Assembly: GCA_016861105.1 (NCBI GenBank) | Contig: BOKS01000007.1 | Span: 62,001 to 126,000, forward strand | DNA: 64,000 bases | Direction of reading: 5' to 3' | Source: Betaproteobacteria bacterium | Lineage (GTDB): Bacteria > Pseudomonadota > Gammaproteobacteria > Burkholderiales > Casimicrobiaceae | Part shown: positions 47,710 through 57,115 of the stretch, piece after piece | Numbering within the stretch: the first letter of the stretch is position 1 | How the letters are laid out: each line of letters opens with the position of its first letter | Position numbers and translations under genes: made by a program | Notes under the pieces: model-generated | What the model was told of the DNA's origin: nothing | Database searches by the model: none | Seen by the model: only the letters and a program-made list of their open reading frames with translations

Positions 47710-49149
47710 TCAGCGGAACGCGTCGGCCCAGTCGCGCGCGTCGTACGCGCTGCGCAGCCGCCAGTCGATCCACTGCGCGCGCAGCGCCTCGCGGACGCCG
47801 CGCAGCGCCGGGTCGTTCCAGCGGTCGCGCTCCTCGTGCGGGTCGTCGGCGAGGTCGAACAGCTGGCCGAAGGACTCGCCGAGGAAGTGCACGAACTTGT
47901 AGCGGTCGGTGCGCACCATCGAGACGAAGTCCGAGAACTGGAAGACGACGTCGCGCCCCTGCTCGCAGTAGACGGCCTCGCGGCCCGCGAATGGTTCGCC
48001 GCGCAGCGCGGGCAGCAGCGAGCGCGCCTCCCACCAGGGCGGCACCTCGCAGCCGGCGAGCTCCATGAGCGCCGGCGCGAGGTCGATCGACTGCACCAGC
48101 GCGTCCACGCGCCCGCGGCCCGGCAGCCGCGGCGACCAGACGACGAGCGGGACGCGCACGACCTCCTCGTACATCGTCCACTTCTGGCTGTGCCCGTGGT
48201 CGCCGAGGCAGTCGCCGTGGTCGGACGTGAACACGACGACGGCGTCGTCGAGCCGCCCGGCCGCGTGCAGCGCCGCGAGCAGGCGGCCGACTTCGTGGTC
48301 GATCAGCGAGACGTTCGCGAGGTAGTGCGCGAGCTGGCGCTCGCGCAGCGGGCGCGGCGCGTCGACGATGTGCGGCGCGGCGTCGTGGTGGCCGGTCGCG
48401 TGCTTGTCGCGCAGCTGGCGGAACGGCGGCGGCTGCGCCTCGAGGTCGTCGCGCCGGACCGGGCGGACCGGCAGATCGCGGCCGCGGTAGCGCGCGATCC
48501 ACGACGCCGGCGGGTCGTAGGGCGGGTGCGGGCCCGGGAACCCGACCTGCAGGAACAGCGGCTCGCCGTCGCCGGCGTGTGCGGTGACGGCCGCGGCGGC
48601 AGCCGTCCCCACGAACGCGTCGGCGTGCAGGTCGTCGGCGAGCGGCCACTCGTAGGCGCCGAGGCGTTGCGCGTAGTCGGGCAGCAGACGGTAGCTCGCG
48701 AGCCCCGGCTTGGCGACGCCCGCGTCGGCCAGCGCCCGGTCCCACGCGTCGACGAAGTCGCGGCCGCGCTTCGCCATCGAGCGGTCCTTGTTCTCGACCA
48801 CGGTGCGCTCGTGGAAGCCCGCCGGCGCGTCCATCGGCTGCGTGTGCATCTTGCCGACGTTGACGCAGCGGTAGCCCGCCTCGGCGAGCCGCTCGACCCA
48901 GGTGCGCCGCCACGTCGAGGCGTTGGTCAGGATGCCGTTGGTGTGCGGGTACACGCCGGTGAACAGGCTCGCGCGCGCCGGCACGCACGAGGCGCCGGTC
49001 ACGTAGCAGCGCGCGAAGTGCGTGCCCTCGCGCACGAGGCGGTCGAGGTGCGGCGTGTCGACGTGCGGGTAGCCGAGCGCCGCGATCGTGTCGTAGCGCT
49101 GCTGGTCGGTGACGACGACGACGATGTCGGGGCGCGGATCCGCCTTCAT
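47710..49149 (-). CDS. Type I sulfatase
   Basis: DIVVVVTDQQRYDTIAALG; CVPARASLFTG (CXPXR formylglycine motif); FTSDHGDCLGDHG. Confidence 0.93.
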   Translation of the reverse strand: MKADPRPDIVVVVTDQQRYDTIAALGYPHVDTPHLDRLVREGTHFARCYVTGASCVPARASLFTGVYPHTNGILTNASTWRRTWVERLAEAGYRCVNVGKMHTQPMDAPAGFHERTVVENKDRSMAKRGRDFVDAWDRALADAGVAKPGLASYRLLPDYAQRLGAYEWPLADDLHADAFVGTAAAAAVTAHAGDGEPLFLQVGFPGPHPPYDPPASWIARYRGRDLPVRPVRRDDLEAQPPPFRQLRDKHATGHHDAAPHIVDAPRPLRERQLAHYLANVSLIDHEVGRLLAALHAAGRLDDAVVVFTSDHGDCLGDHGHSQKWTMYEEVVRVPLVVWSPRLPGRGRVDALVQSIDLAPALMELAGCEVPPWWEARSLLPALRGEPFAGREAVYCEQGRDVVFQFSDFVSMVRTDRYKFVHFLGESFGQLFDLADDPHEERDRWNDPALRGVREALRAQWIDWRLRSAYDARDWADAFR

Positions 49150-50573
49150 GGCGGCGCCTTGTGGAACACGCCGTCCTTCATGATCGCGCGCAGCCGCGCG
49201 CGGTCCTGCAGGATCGCGACGTCGGCGAGCGGGTCGCCGTCGACCAGCAGCAGGTCGGCGAGGGCGCCCGTGCGCAGCACGCCGAGCTCGCCCGGCAGGA
49301 TGGTGCCCACGCGCGCCGAAGGACCGCCCCGAGGCGCGCGTTCCGCCCCCTCGGGGGGCAGCGAAGCCGCGCCAGCGGCGAGCGTGGGGGTCGTCACGCG
49401 CGCCGAAGGACCGCCCCGAGGCGCGCGTTCCGCCCCCTCGGGGGGCAGCGAAGCCGCGCCAGCGGCGAGCGTGGGGGCACACATCAGTTCGCCGCCCCAC
49501 TTCGTCGCGGCGACGATCGCCTCCATCGGCGTGAAGCCCATCAGGTCGACGAAGAACGCGAGGTCGCGCGCGTTGTTGCCGTGCGGGTTCCACGCGAAGC
49601 CGTAGTCGCCGCCGGGCAGCACGCGCACGCCGCGCTTCCTGAGCTCGACCATGCGCTCGCAGGTCATCTCCAGGTCGCGCTCGATGCGCGCGCGCATCGC
49701 CGGCGACGACGGCAGCCCGTACTTCCCCGATTCGTGCAGGCGCGTCCACGTCACCGACATCGCCGGGGCGACGAAGACGCGGTCCTTCGCGGCCTCGAGC
49801 ATGTCGAGCGCCTCGGCGTCGGCGCAGGTCGCGTGGTAGATCACGTCGACGCCGTGGCGCACGCACATCTTCACCGACGCGGCGCTGCGCGCGTGCGCGG
49901 CGACGCGCCTGCCGCGCTCGCGCGCCACCTCGCAGACGGCCGCCACCTCGTCGTCCGCCATCAGCGTCGTCGGCGACGGGATCGCCGGCGTCGACGTGTC
50001 GCCGGAGGGGACGATCTTCAGGACGTCGACCCCTTCGCGGCAGGCCTCGCGCGCGGCACGGCGGAACTCGACCGGACCGTCGCACGGCAGCGTGTACATC
50101 GCCTCGCCGGGGTCGAGGTGCAGCTGCCGCAGGTCGCCCACGCCGCCGGTGACCGTGAGCTGCACGCTCGCCGCCCGCAGGCGCGGCCCCGGGTGCTCGC
50201 CGCGGTCGATCGCGTCGCGCACCACGACGTCGAGGCGCGGCTTCGTGGCCGCGGCCGAGAAGCACGACGTGAAGCCGCAGTCGAGGTAGAGCTTCGCGTG
50301 CCTGAGCGTGGCGAGCAGGTGCTCCTCCACCGGCACGGCGGAGAACTGGGCGGGGTTCGACTGGTCGAGGAACGAGAGGTGCGCGTGCGGCTCGACGAGG
50401 CCCGGCATCAGCGTCGCGCCGGCGCAGTCGACGATCCGGTCGCGCGCATCGGCGGCGATGCTGCCCGGCGCGCCCACGGCGGCGATGCGCTGCCCGTCGA
50501 CGCGCAGGTCGCCGCGGAACGGCGCTGCGCCGCTGCCGTCCAGGATCTGCGCATCGCGGAACAGGACGCTCAT
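49146..50573 (-). CDS. Amidohydrolase family protein (imidazolonepropionase-like) with in-frame repeat insertion
   Basis: LMPGLVEPHAHLSFLDQSNP; GRRVAAHARSAASVKMCVRHGVDVIYHAT; VLPGGDYG; ADLLLVDGDPLADVAIL; ATGA overlap with the sulfatase. Confidence 0.9.
   Translation of the reverse strand: MSVLFRDAQILDGSGAAPFRGDLRVDGQRIAAVGAPGSIAADARDRIVDCAGATLMPGLVEPHAHLSFLDQSNPAQFSAVPVEEHLLATLRHAKLYLDCGFTSCFSAAATKPRLDVVVRDAIDRGEHPGPRLRAASVQLTVTGGVGDLRQLHLDPGEAMYTLPCDGPVEFRRAAREACREGVDVLKIVPSGDTSTPAIPSPTTLMADDEVAAVCEVARERGRRVAAHARSAASVKMCVRHGVDVIYHATCADAEALDMLEAAKDRVFVAPAMSVTWTRLHESGKYGLPSSPAMRARIERDLEMTCERMVELRKRGVRVLPGGDYGFAWNPHGNNARDLAFFVDLMGFTPMEAIVAATKWGGELMCAPTLAAGAASLPPEGAERAPRGGPSARVTTPTLAAGAASLPPEGAERAPRGGPSARVGTILPGELGVLRTGALADLLLVDGDPLADVAILQDRARLRAIMKDGVFHKAPP
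49309..49477. repeat. Tandem pair of identical 82-bp palindrome-containing elements (87-bp period) inside the amidohydrolase ORF
   Basis: 49309-49390 and 49396-49477 read identical (ACGCGCGCCGAAGGACCGCCCCGAGG...GAGCGTGGGGG); each contains GCCCCCTCGGGGGGC. Confidence 0.95.
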
Positions 50574-50627
50574 CGGGGGGCCGCGGCGCGTGCGGGCGGA
50601 GCCCCTCGGCCGCGCGCGCTGCAAATG

Positions 50628-50642
50628 TGGAACACCGTTCCA
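50628..50642. promoter_or_regulatory. IclR-type palindrome TGGAAC-ACC-GTTCCA
   Basis: Extended AAATGTGGAACACCGTTCCATTTT between the divergent amidohydrolase operon and 50696 CDS. Confidence 0.55.
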
Positions 50643-50695
50643 TTTTCGCCGATGACGGGGTAAAGTCAACCGGCACGGCGGACGGGAGGCGGCGG

Positions 50696-51367
50696 ATGGC
50701 GTTGGCGGGCGGCGGCGCGGTGGCGATCTGGCACGACATCGCGCCCGAGGGGCGCGACGAGTTCTACGCGTGGCACGGGCGCGAGCACATGCCCGAGCGG
50801 ATCGCGATCCCGGGGTTCGTGCGCGGACGCCGGTTCGTCGCGATCGAGGGGACGCCGGAGTTCTTCAACCTCTACGAGACCGCGTCCACCGCGGTCGTCA
50901 CCGGCGACGCCTACCTCGCGCGGCTCAATGCGCCCACGCCCTGGACGGTCGCGACGGTCCGGCACTTCCGCGGGGTCGCGCGCTCGCTGTGCGAGGTCGC
51001 GGCCAGCGTGGGCGACGGGATGGGCGGCCTGTGCGCGACGCTCCGCTACGACGTCGGCGCCGCGGACGCGGCAGCCCATCGCGCCGCGATGGCCGCGGCG
51101 TTGCGCGGGCTCGCGCAGGCCCCCGGGGTCGCCGCGGCGCACCTGCTCGTCGCCGACGAGGCGGCGAGCGCGGTCGAGACCGCCGAGAAGCGGGTGCGTG
51201 CCGAAGGCAACCTGATCCCGCGCTGGATCGCGATCGTCGAGGGCTGGGGCGACGCGCCGGCGTTCGTGCAGGCGTGCCGGACGTTCGCGGCCTCCGCCGC
51301 CTTCGCCGGCGCGACCGTCGCGCCGGAGCTCGCCGTCTACCGGCTGCAGAACCAGCGCGAGCGCTGA
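50696..51367 (+). CDS. Hypothetical protein, possible dimeric alpha-beta-barrel/EthD-like
   Basis: AIWHDIAPEGRDEFYAWHGREHMPERIAIPGFVRGRRF; 223 aa from the ATG at 50696. Confidence 0.7.
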   Translation: MALAGGGAVAIWHDIAPEGRDEFYAWHGREHMPERIAIPGFVRGRRFVAIEGTPEFFNLYETASTAVVTGDAYLARLNAPTPWTVATVRHFRGVARSLCEVAASVGDGMGGLCATLRYDVGAADAAAHRAAMAAALRGLAQAPGVAAAHLLVADEAASAVETAEKRVRAEGNLIPRWIAIVEGWGDAPAFVQACRTFAASAAFAGATVAPELAVYRLQNQRER

Positions 51368-51523
51368 GGGGCGCCGCCGGGGCCCCCGCGCCGGGAAACG
51401 AGGGTCAGACTCGAATTTCGCCGGGGCTGCCGCGCGGGCCGGCGCCGACGACGCCCCTCGCGCCGGAATGCCGCGAACGCGTGCGCGGGCGACCCGCGCG
51501 TGACGCGAATGCGGATGCGCGCG

Positions 51524-52264
51524 TCAGCCGCGAAGCTGCAGTGCCGCGCCGCCCAGGCCCTCGATCGCGACCTCGATGCGGGCCGCACGCTCGACGCGCA
51601 CGGGCTTGTTGAGGCTGCCCGTGGTGACGACGTGGCCGGCACGCAGGCCACCGAGACGATCGTTCGACCGCGCGAGGTACGCGCGGATCGGCGCGATCGG
51701 ATCGCCCTGCGGGTGCCCGCCGGCCTTCTCGTGCTCGACGGCCCCGTCGATCGCGAGGCGGCAGGGAAGCGCCGTCAGGTCGAGCGCGCCGAACGCGCGC
51801 GTGCCGCCGCCGGTGACGTAGGCGAGGTTCGCGCCGTTGTCGGCGAGGAACGCGAGGAACGGGATCGCAGGGGGCTCGCCGAGCCGCCCGCGGATCACCT
51901 CGATGCCGACCAGCACCTCGCCGACGGCGTCGAGGATCGCCGCGCGCGAGTGCTCGCCGGGGGCGAGGTCGCGCGCGAGGCGCACGGCGATCTCCATCTC
52001 GATCAGCACGTGCGTGCCCACCGGCAGCGCGGCGGGCGAAGCGTGCAGCGCGCCGGCGAGCAGCGGCGCCGCGAACGGCGTGCCGTCGCCGCCGATGCCC
52101 ACCTTCCAGCCGGCCACCTTCTCGCCGAGCTCGCGGGCCACGGCAGCCTGCACGGCCATCGCGGCCGCCGCGTCGGGCGGGGCGAGCGCATCCTCGTAGG
52201 CGGCGGGGCGGCCGGCGCGGGCTTCGAGCAGGCGTCGCGCAAGCAGGTCGGCGGGGTCGGTCAT
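51524..52264 (-). CDS. 2-keto-4-pentenoate hydratase / oxalocrotonate decarboxylase family (MhpD-like)
   Basis: VAGWKVGIGGDGTPFAAPLLAGAL; EMEIAVRLARDL; GEVLVGIEVI; VVTTGSLNKPVRVERAARIEV. Confidence 0.88.
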   Translation of the reverse strand: MTDPADLLARRLLEARAGRPAAYEDALAPPDAAAAMAVQAAVARELGEKVAGWKVGIGGDGTPFAAPLLAGALHASPAALPVGTHVLIEMEIAVRLARDLAPGEHSRAAILDAVGEVLVGIEVIRGRLGEPPAIPFLAFLADNGANLAYVTGGGTRAFGALDLTALPCRLAIDGAVEHEKAGGHPQGDPIAPIRAYLARSNDRLGGLRAGHVVTTGSLNKPVRVERAARIEVAIEGLGGAALQLRG

Positions 52265-52288
52265 GGGGGGCCTCGGTCGGAAGGGTTC

Positions 52289-52987
52289 TCAGTCCTCGAA
52301 GCGGCGCAGGCCGTCGAGGTCGCGCACGGTGACGCCGCCGTAGCCGATGGCGAGCAGTCCCGCCTGCTCCAGTCGCTTGAGCGCCTGGTTGACGCGCTGC
52401 CGCGACAGGCCGACGAGCTGCCCCAGCTCCTCCTGCGAGATCGGCAGCGTCGGCCCGATGCCGGGGTAGAGGTGCGGGTTGAAGAGCGCCGCCAGCCCGC
52501 GCGCGAGCCGCGCGTCCGGGCCGAGGAGCCGGTCGTGCTCGACCATCCCGATGAACTGGCCGAGCCGCTCGTTCAGCTGGATCAGCAGGAAGCGGTTGAA
52601 CGCCACGGACTCGTCGAGCAGCGCCATGAACGTCGAGCGCGGCATGTAGGCGATCGTCGAGTCGCGCAGCGCGACGATGTCGTAGCGGCGCGGCTCGTCC
52701 TTGAGCAGCGAGCCCTCGCCGAACCAGCCGCCGGAGGGGATGCCGGTGAAGGAGGTCGGCTTGCCGTCGAGCGACACGTTGGCCATCTTGACCAGCCCGT
52801 CGATCACGCCGATCCAGTGCTCGACCGGCTCCCCCTTGCGGCAGACCAGCGTGCCGGCCGGGGCCGGGCGGACGACGGTCTCGGCGACGGCGCGCGCCCG
52901 CAGCCCGGGGGCGAGTCCCGCCGCCCAATGGGCGGCGTCGACGAAGTCGGCGAGGGATGGCATCGGGAAATGTCGGCGGGACGACAA
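52289..52987 (-). CDS. Crp/Fnr family transcriptional regulator
   Basis: cNMP-binding-like N-domain (GWFGEGSLLKDEPRRYDIVALRDSTIAYMPRSTF) and HTH ISQEELGQLVGLSRQRVNQALKRLEQAGLL. Confidence 0.9.
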   Translation of the reverse strand: MSSRRHFPMPSLADFVDAAHWAAGLAPGLRARAVAETVVRPAPAGTLVCRKGEPVEHWIGVIDGLVKMANVSLDGKPTSFTGIPSGGWFGEGSLLKDEPRRYDIVALRDSTIAYMPRSTFMALLDESVAFNRFLLIQLNERLGQFIGMVEHDRLLGPDARLARGLAALFNPHLYPGIGPTLPISQEELGQLVGLSRQRVNQALKRLEQAGLLAIGYGGVTVRDLDGLRRFED

Positions 52988-53289
52988 CCGGGGGCGCAGC
53001 CAGCCTCTAGAGTCGGCGCGGGGATTCTACGCAATCGCCCCTGGCCGCCCGCCGCGGGCCCGCCGGCGGCAAAGCGTTGATACCATAGTCCCGCGATCCC
53101 GCGCGCCGCCAGCGCCCGCCCCGGGGGGGCGGCGTGCGGCGGACGTTCGCTCCCGGCTGCGCCAGCGCCCGCCACGAGGCGCGCAGGCGGGGGGTGCGGA
53201 AGGCATCGGGCCGGCGGCCCGGGGCCCGCCCGGGGGGAGCGGCGAGGCGAACGCGGACGGCGGGCACGGCCGCCGCGACGGAGGAGGCG

Positions 53290-55233
53290 ATGGCAGGAAC
53301 GCTCGACACGTTCCCGCGGCTCATGCTGGAGCACGCGCGGGTGCGGCCGGACCATCCCGCGACGCGGGAGAAGGACCTCGGCATCTGGCAATCCTGGACG
53401 TGGCGCGAGGTCGCGGACGAGGTCCGCGCGCTCGCCTGCGGGCTCGCCTCGCAGGGCTTCCGCCGCGGCATGCACCTCGCGATCATCGGCGACAACCGCC
53501 CGCGCCTGTACTGGTCGATGCTCGCCGCGCAGTGCCTCGGCGGCGTCCCGGTGCCCATGTACCAGGACGCGCCGGCCGTCGAATTCGTCTACGTGCTCAA
53601 CGACGCCGAGATCGTCTTCGCGATGGTCGAGGACCAGGAGCAGGTCGACAAGGTGCTGGAGGCGCGGCCGCAGGTGCCCACGCTCCAGCGGATCTTCTAC
53701 GACGACCCGCGCGGCCTGCGCCACTACGACGGCATCGTGTCCTACGAGCGCCTCGTGGAGCTCGGCCGCGCGTTCGACCGCGAGCACCCCGGCTTCTTCG
53801 ACGGCGAAGTGGCGCAGGGCCGCAGCGACGACGTCTCGGTGATGCTCTACACGTCCGGCACGACGGGCAAGCCCAAGGGCGTGCGCGCCACGCACGCGGC
53901 GTTCCTCGCCGCGAGCCGCGGGGGCACCGAGTTCGACCGGCTGGATCCCTCGGACAGCGTGCTCTCGTACCTGCCGATGGCCTGGGTCGGGGACCACCTG
54001 TTCTCGTTCGCGCAGTGGGTGTACGTCGGCTTCACGATCAACTGCCCCGAATCCGGCGACACCGTGATGACCGACCTGCGCGAGATCGGCCCCACCTACT
54101 ACTTCGCGCCGCCGCGGGTCTTCGAGAACCTGCTGACGCAGGTGATGATCCGCATGGAGGACGCGGGGCGGCTGAAGCGGTGGATCTTCCATCGCTTCAT
54201 GGCGGTGGCGCGGCGCTGCGGCGCCGAACTGCTGGACGGCAGGCCGGTGGGCGCGGGCGACCGCATGCTCTACGCCATCGGCGACCTGCTGGTCTACGGG
54301 CCGCTGCGCAACGTCCTCGGCATGAGCCGCATCCGCGTCGCGTACACCGCGGGCGCCGCGATCGGACCGGACCTGTTCCGCTTCTACCGCTCGATCGGCG
54401 TCAACCTGAAGCAGCTCTACGGCTCGACCGAGACCTGCGCGTACTGCTGCCTGCAGCCCGACCGCGCGGTGAAGCTGGACACGGTGGGACTGCCCGCGCC
54501 CGGCGTCGAGGTGCGCATCGGGGACAACGGCGAGGTGCTGGTGCGCGGCGCGATGCTGCTCAAGGAGTACTACCGGCGCCCGGACGCGACCGCCGAGGCG
54601 ATCGACGCCGACGGCTACTTCCACACCGGCGACGCCGGCTACTTCGACGCGGACGGCCATCTCAAGATCATCGACCGCGCGAAGGACGTCGGGGCGCTGG
54701 CCGGCGGCGCGATGTTCGCGCCCAACTACCTCGAGAACAAGCTCAAGTTCTTCCCGCACATCAGGGAGGCGGTCGCCTTCGGCCACGGCCGCGACCGCGT
54801 GTGCGCGTTCATCAACATCGACATCGGCTCGGTGGGCAACTGGGCCGAGCGGCGCGGCCTCCCGTACTCGGGCTACACCGACCTCGCCGCGAAGCCCGAG
54901 GTCTACGCGCTGATCCGCGAGTGCGTCGAGCAGGTCAACGCGGAGCTCGCGCAGGACCCGGCGCTGGCCGCCTCGCAGGTGCACCGCTTCCTGATCCTGC
55001 ACAAGGAGCTCGACCCCGACGACGACGAGCTCACGCGCACGCGCAAGGTGCGCCGCGGCTTCGTCGCGGAGAAGTACGCGGTGCTGATCGACGCGCTGTA
55101 CGGCGGGAAGACGGTCCAGCACATCGAGACGCAGGTCAAGTTCGAGGACGGCCGCAGCGGCATGGTCGCGGCCGACCTCGTCGTCGCGGACGCCCGCACG
55201 TTCGGGCCGGACGTCGCGAAGCGGGCGGCGTAG
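53290..55233 (+). CDS. Long-chain acyl-CoA synthetase-type AMP-binding enzyme
   Basis: VMLYTSGTTGKPKGVRATHAAF; LKQLYGSTETCAYCC; YFHTGDAGYFDADGHLKIIDRAKD. Confidence 0.93.
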   Translation: MAGTLDTFPRLMLEHARVRPDHPATREKDLGIWQSWTWREVADEVRALACGLASQGFRRGMHLAIIGDNRPRLYWSMLAAQCLGGVPVPMYQDAPAVEFVYVLNDAEIVFAMVEDQEQVDKVLEARPQVPTLQRIFYDDPRGLRHYDGIVSYERLVELGRAFDREHPGFFDGEVAQGRSDDVSVMLYTSGTTGKPKGVRATHAAFLAASRGGTEFDRLDPSDSVLSYLPMAWVGDHLFSFAQWVYVGFTINCPESGDTVMTDLREIGPTYYFAPPRVFENLLTQVMIRMEDAGRLKRWIFHRFMAVARRCGAELLDGRPVGAGDRMLYAIGDLLVYGPLRNVLGMSRIRVAYTAGAAIGPDLFRFYRSIGVNLKQLYGSTETCAYCCLQPDRAVKLDTVGLPAPGVEVRIGDNGEVLVRGAMLLKEYYRRPDATAEAIDADGYFHTGDAGYFDADGHLKIIDRAKDVGALAGGAMFAPNYLENKLKFFPHIREAVAFGHGRDRVCAFINIDIGSVGNWAERRGLPYSGYTDLAAKPEVYALIRECVEQVNAELAQDPALAASQVHRFLILHKELDPDDDELTRTRKVRRGFVAEKYAVLIDALYGGKTVQHIETQVKFEDGRSGMVAADLVVADARTFGPDVAKRAA

Positions 55234-55242
55234 GGGCGCGGC

Positions 55243-56034
55243 GTGTCCGGGGGCGGACGACGCATCGGCGAGGTCATCCTGCGCCTCGAGGGGATCTCGC
55301 TGTCGTTCGGCGGCGTGAAGGCGCTCTCGGACATCAGCTTCGACGTTCGCGAGCACGAGATCCGGGCGATCATCGGGCCCAACGGCGCCGGCAAGAGCTC
55401 GATGCTGAACGTCATCAACGGCGTCTACCGGCCGCAGCAGGGCACGATCACCTTCCACGGCGAGACGCGCCGCGACATGGTGCCGCACCAGGCGGCGATG
55501 CAGGGCATCGCGCGGACGTTCCAGAACATCGCGCTGTTCAAGGGCATGTCGGTCCTCGACAACATCATGACCGGCCGCAACCTGCGGATGAAGGCGACGA
55601 TCCTCGAGCAGGCGATCCACTTCGGCCGCGCGCGGCGCGAGGAGCTCGCCAACCGCGCGAAGGTCGAGGAGATCATCGACTTCCTGGAGATCCAGCACAT
55701 CCGCCGCACGCCCGTGGGACGGCTGCCGTACGGCCTGATGAAGCGCGTCGAGCTCGCGCGGGCGCTGGCCGCCGAGCCCACGCTGCTGCTGCTCGACGAG
55801 CCGATGGCGGGGATGAACGTCGAGGAGAAGCAGGACATGTGCCGCTTCGTGCTCGACGTCAACGAGCAGTACGGCACGACGATCGTGCTGATCGAGCACG
55901 ACATGGGCGTGGTGATGGACATCTCCGACCGCGTGGTCGTGCTCGACTACGGGCGCAAGATCGGCGACGGGACGCCCGACGTGGTGCGGGCCAACCAGGC
56001 GGTCATCGACGCGTACCTCGGGGTGGCGCATTGA
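55243..56034 (+). CDS. Branched-chain amino acid-type ABC transporter ATP-binding protein (LivG-like)
   Basis: Walker A GPNGAGKSSML, ARTFQNIALFKGMSVLDNIMTGRN, LLLLDEPMAGMN. Confidence 0.93.
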   Translation: MSGGGRRIGEVILRLEGISLSFGGVKALSDISFDVREHEIRAIIGPNGAGKSSMLNVINGVYRPQQGTITFHGETRRDMVPHQAAMQGIARTFQNIALFKGMSVLDNIMTGRNLRMKATILEQAIHFGRARREELANRAKVEEIIDFLEIQHIRRTPVGRLPYGLMKRVELARALAAEPTLLLLDEPMAGMNVEEKQDMCRFVLDVNEQYGTTIVLIEHDMGVVMDISDRVVVLDYGRKIGDGTPDVVRANQAVIDAYLGVAH

Positions 56035-56175
56035 CGGCGGCGCGCGCGAAAGCCGGGAACGGGGCACTCGGAACACGGAGGCTGCGATGACGGGGCTCGA
56101 CGAAAGCGGGCGGGGACGACCTCCCCGCCATTCCCCATGGCCCGTTCCGCGCGAAGCGAGCGCTGCGGGCGAGCC

Positions 56176-57069
56176 ATGACGTTCTTCTTCGAGGTGCTGA
56201 TCGGCGGCCTGCTCTCGGGCGTGATGTACTCGCTCGTCGCGCTGGGCTTCGTGCTGATCTACAAGGCGTCCGGCGTCTTCAACTTCGCGCAGGGCGCGCT
56301 CGTGTTCATGGCGGCGCTGACCTTCGTCGGGCTGACCGAGATGGGGCTGGGCTTCGCGATGGCCCTCGCGGTGACGCTGGTGGTGATGATCGCCGGCGCG
56401 CTGCTCACCGAGCGCCTCGTGCTGCGCAAGCTGGTGAACCAGCCGCAGATCACGCTGTTCATGGCCACGATCGGGCTGACCTTCTTCATCGAGGGGCTGA
56501 CGCAGCTCGTCTGGGGCAGCCAGCCGCGCGGCCTGGACCTCGGCATCCCCGACCAGCCGATCGAGTGGGTGCTCGACCGCGCCGGCATCGTCGTCAGCCA
56601 GTTCGAGCTGTTCGCCGCCGGTGTTGCGGCGGTGATGGTGGCCGCGCTGGCGCTGTTCTTCCAGAAGACGCGCATCGGCCGCGGCCTGCGCGCCGTCGCC
56701 GACGACCACCAGGCCGCGCAGTCGATCGGCATCCCGCTGCACCTGATCTGGGCGTACGTCTGGGCGGCCGCCGGCTTCGTCGCGCTGGTCGCCGGCCTGC
56801 TGTGGGGCGCGCGCAACGGCGTGCAGTTCGCGCTGACGTTCACCGCGCTGAAGGCGCTGCCCGTGCTGATCCTCGGCGGCTTCGAGTCGGTCCCCGGCGC
56901 GATCATCGGCGGCCTCATCATCGGGGCGGTCGAGAAGCTCGCCGAGGTCTACGTCGGCCCGATGGTCGGCGGCGGCATCGAGGGCTGGGTCGCCTACGTG
57001 ATCGCGCTCCTCTTCCTGCTCGTGCGGCCCGAGGGGCTGTTCGGCGAGAAGCACATCGACCGCGTGTGA
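56176..57069 (+). CDS. Branched-chain amino acid-type ABC transporter permease (LivH-like)
   Basis: GVMYSLVALGFVLIYKASGVFNFAQGALVFMAAL. Confidence 0.94.
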   Translation: MTFFFEVLIGGLLSGVMYSLVALGFVLIYKASGVFNFAQGALVFMAALTFVGLTEMGLGFAMALAVTLVVMIAGALLTERLVLRKLVNQPQITLFMATIGLTFFIEGLTQLVWGSQPRGLDLGIPDQPIEWVLDRAGIVVSQFELFAAGVAAVMVAALALFFQKTRIGRGLRAVADDHQAAQSIGIPLHLIWAYVWAAAGFVALVAGLLWGARNGVQFALTFTALKALPVLILGGFESVPGAIIGGLIIGAVEKLAEVYVGPMVGGGIEGWVAYVIALLFLLVRPEGLFGEKHIDRV

Positions 57070-57115
57070 CGCGGCGACAGACGACCGGCCCCAGCCCACT
57101 TTCGACCGCCAGACG

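Noticed and set aside
49309-49477. CRISPR-like direct repeat
   Set aside because: Only two copies, 5-bp gap, and within a coding frame; a tandem duplication, not a CRISPR array.
49161-50663. 500-aa plus-strand ORF over the amidohydrolase
   Set aside because: Shadow ORF; the minus frame has clear amidohydrolase motifs.
52289-52987. Assigning the Crp/Fnr regulator as the FNR acting on the feo palindrome
   Set aside because: No N-terminal Cys cluster for an Fe-S centre, and the recognition helix (SRQRVNQAL) is not the usual FNR ETxSR type; no support for linking them.
52804-57099. 1431-aa minus-strand ORF
   Set aside because: Antisense shadow of the acyl-CoA synthetase, livG and livH genes; no domain-like sequence.
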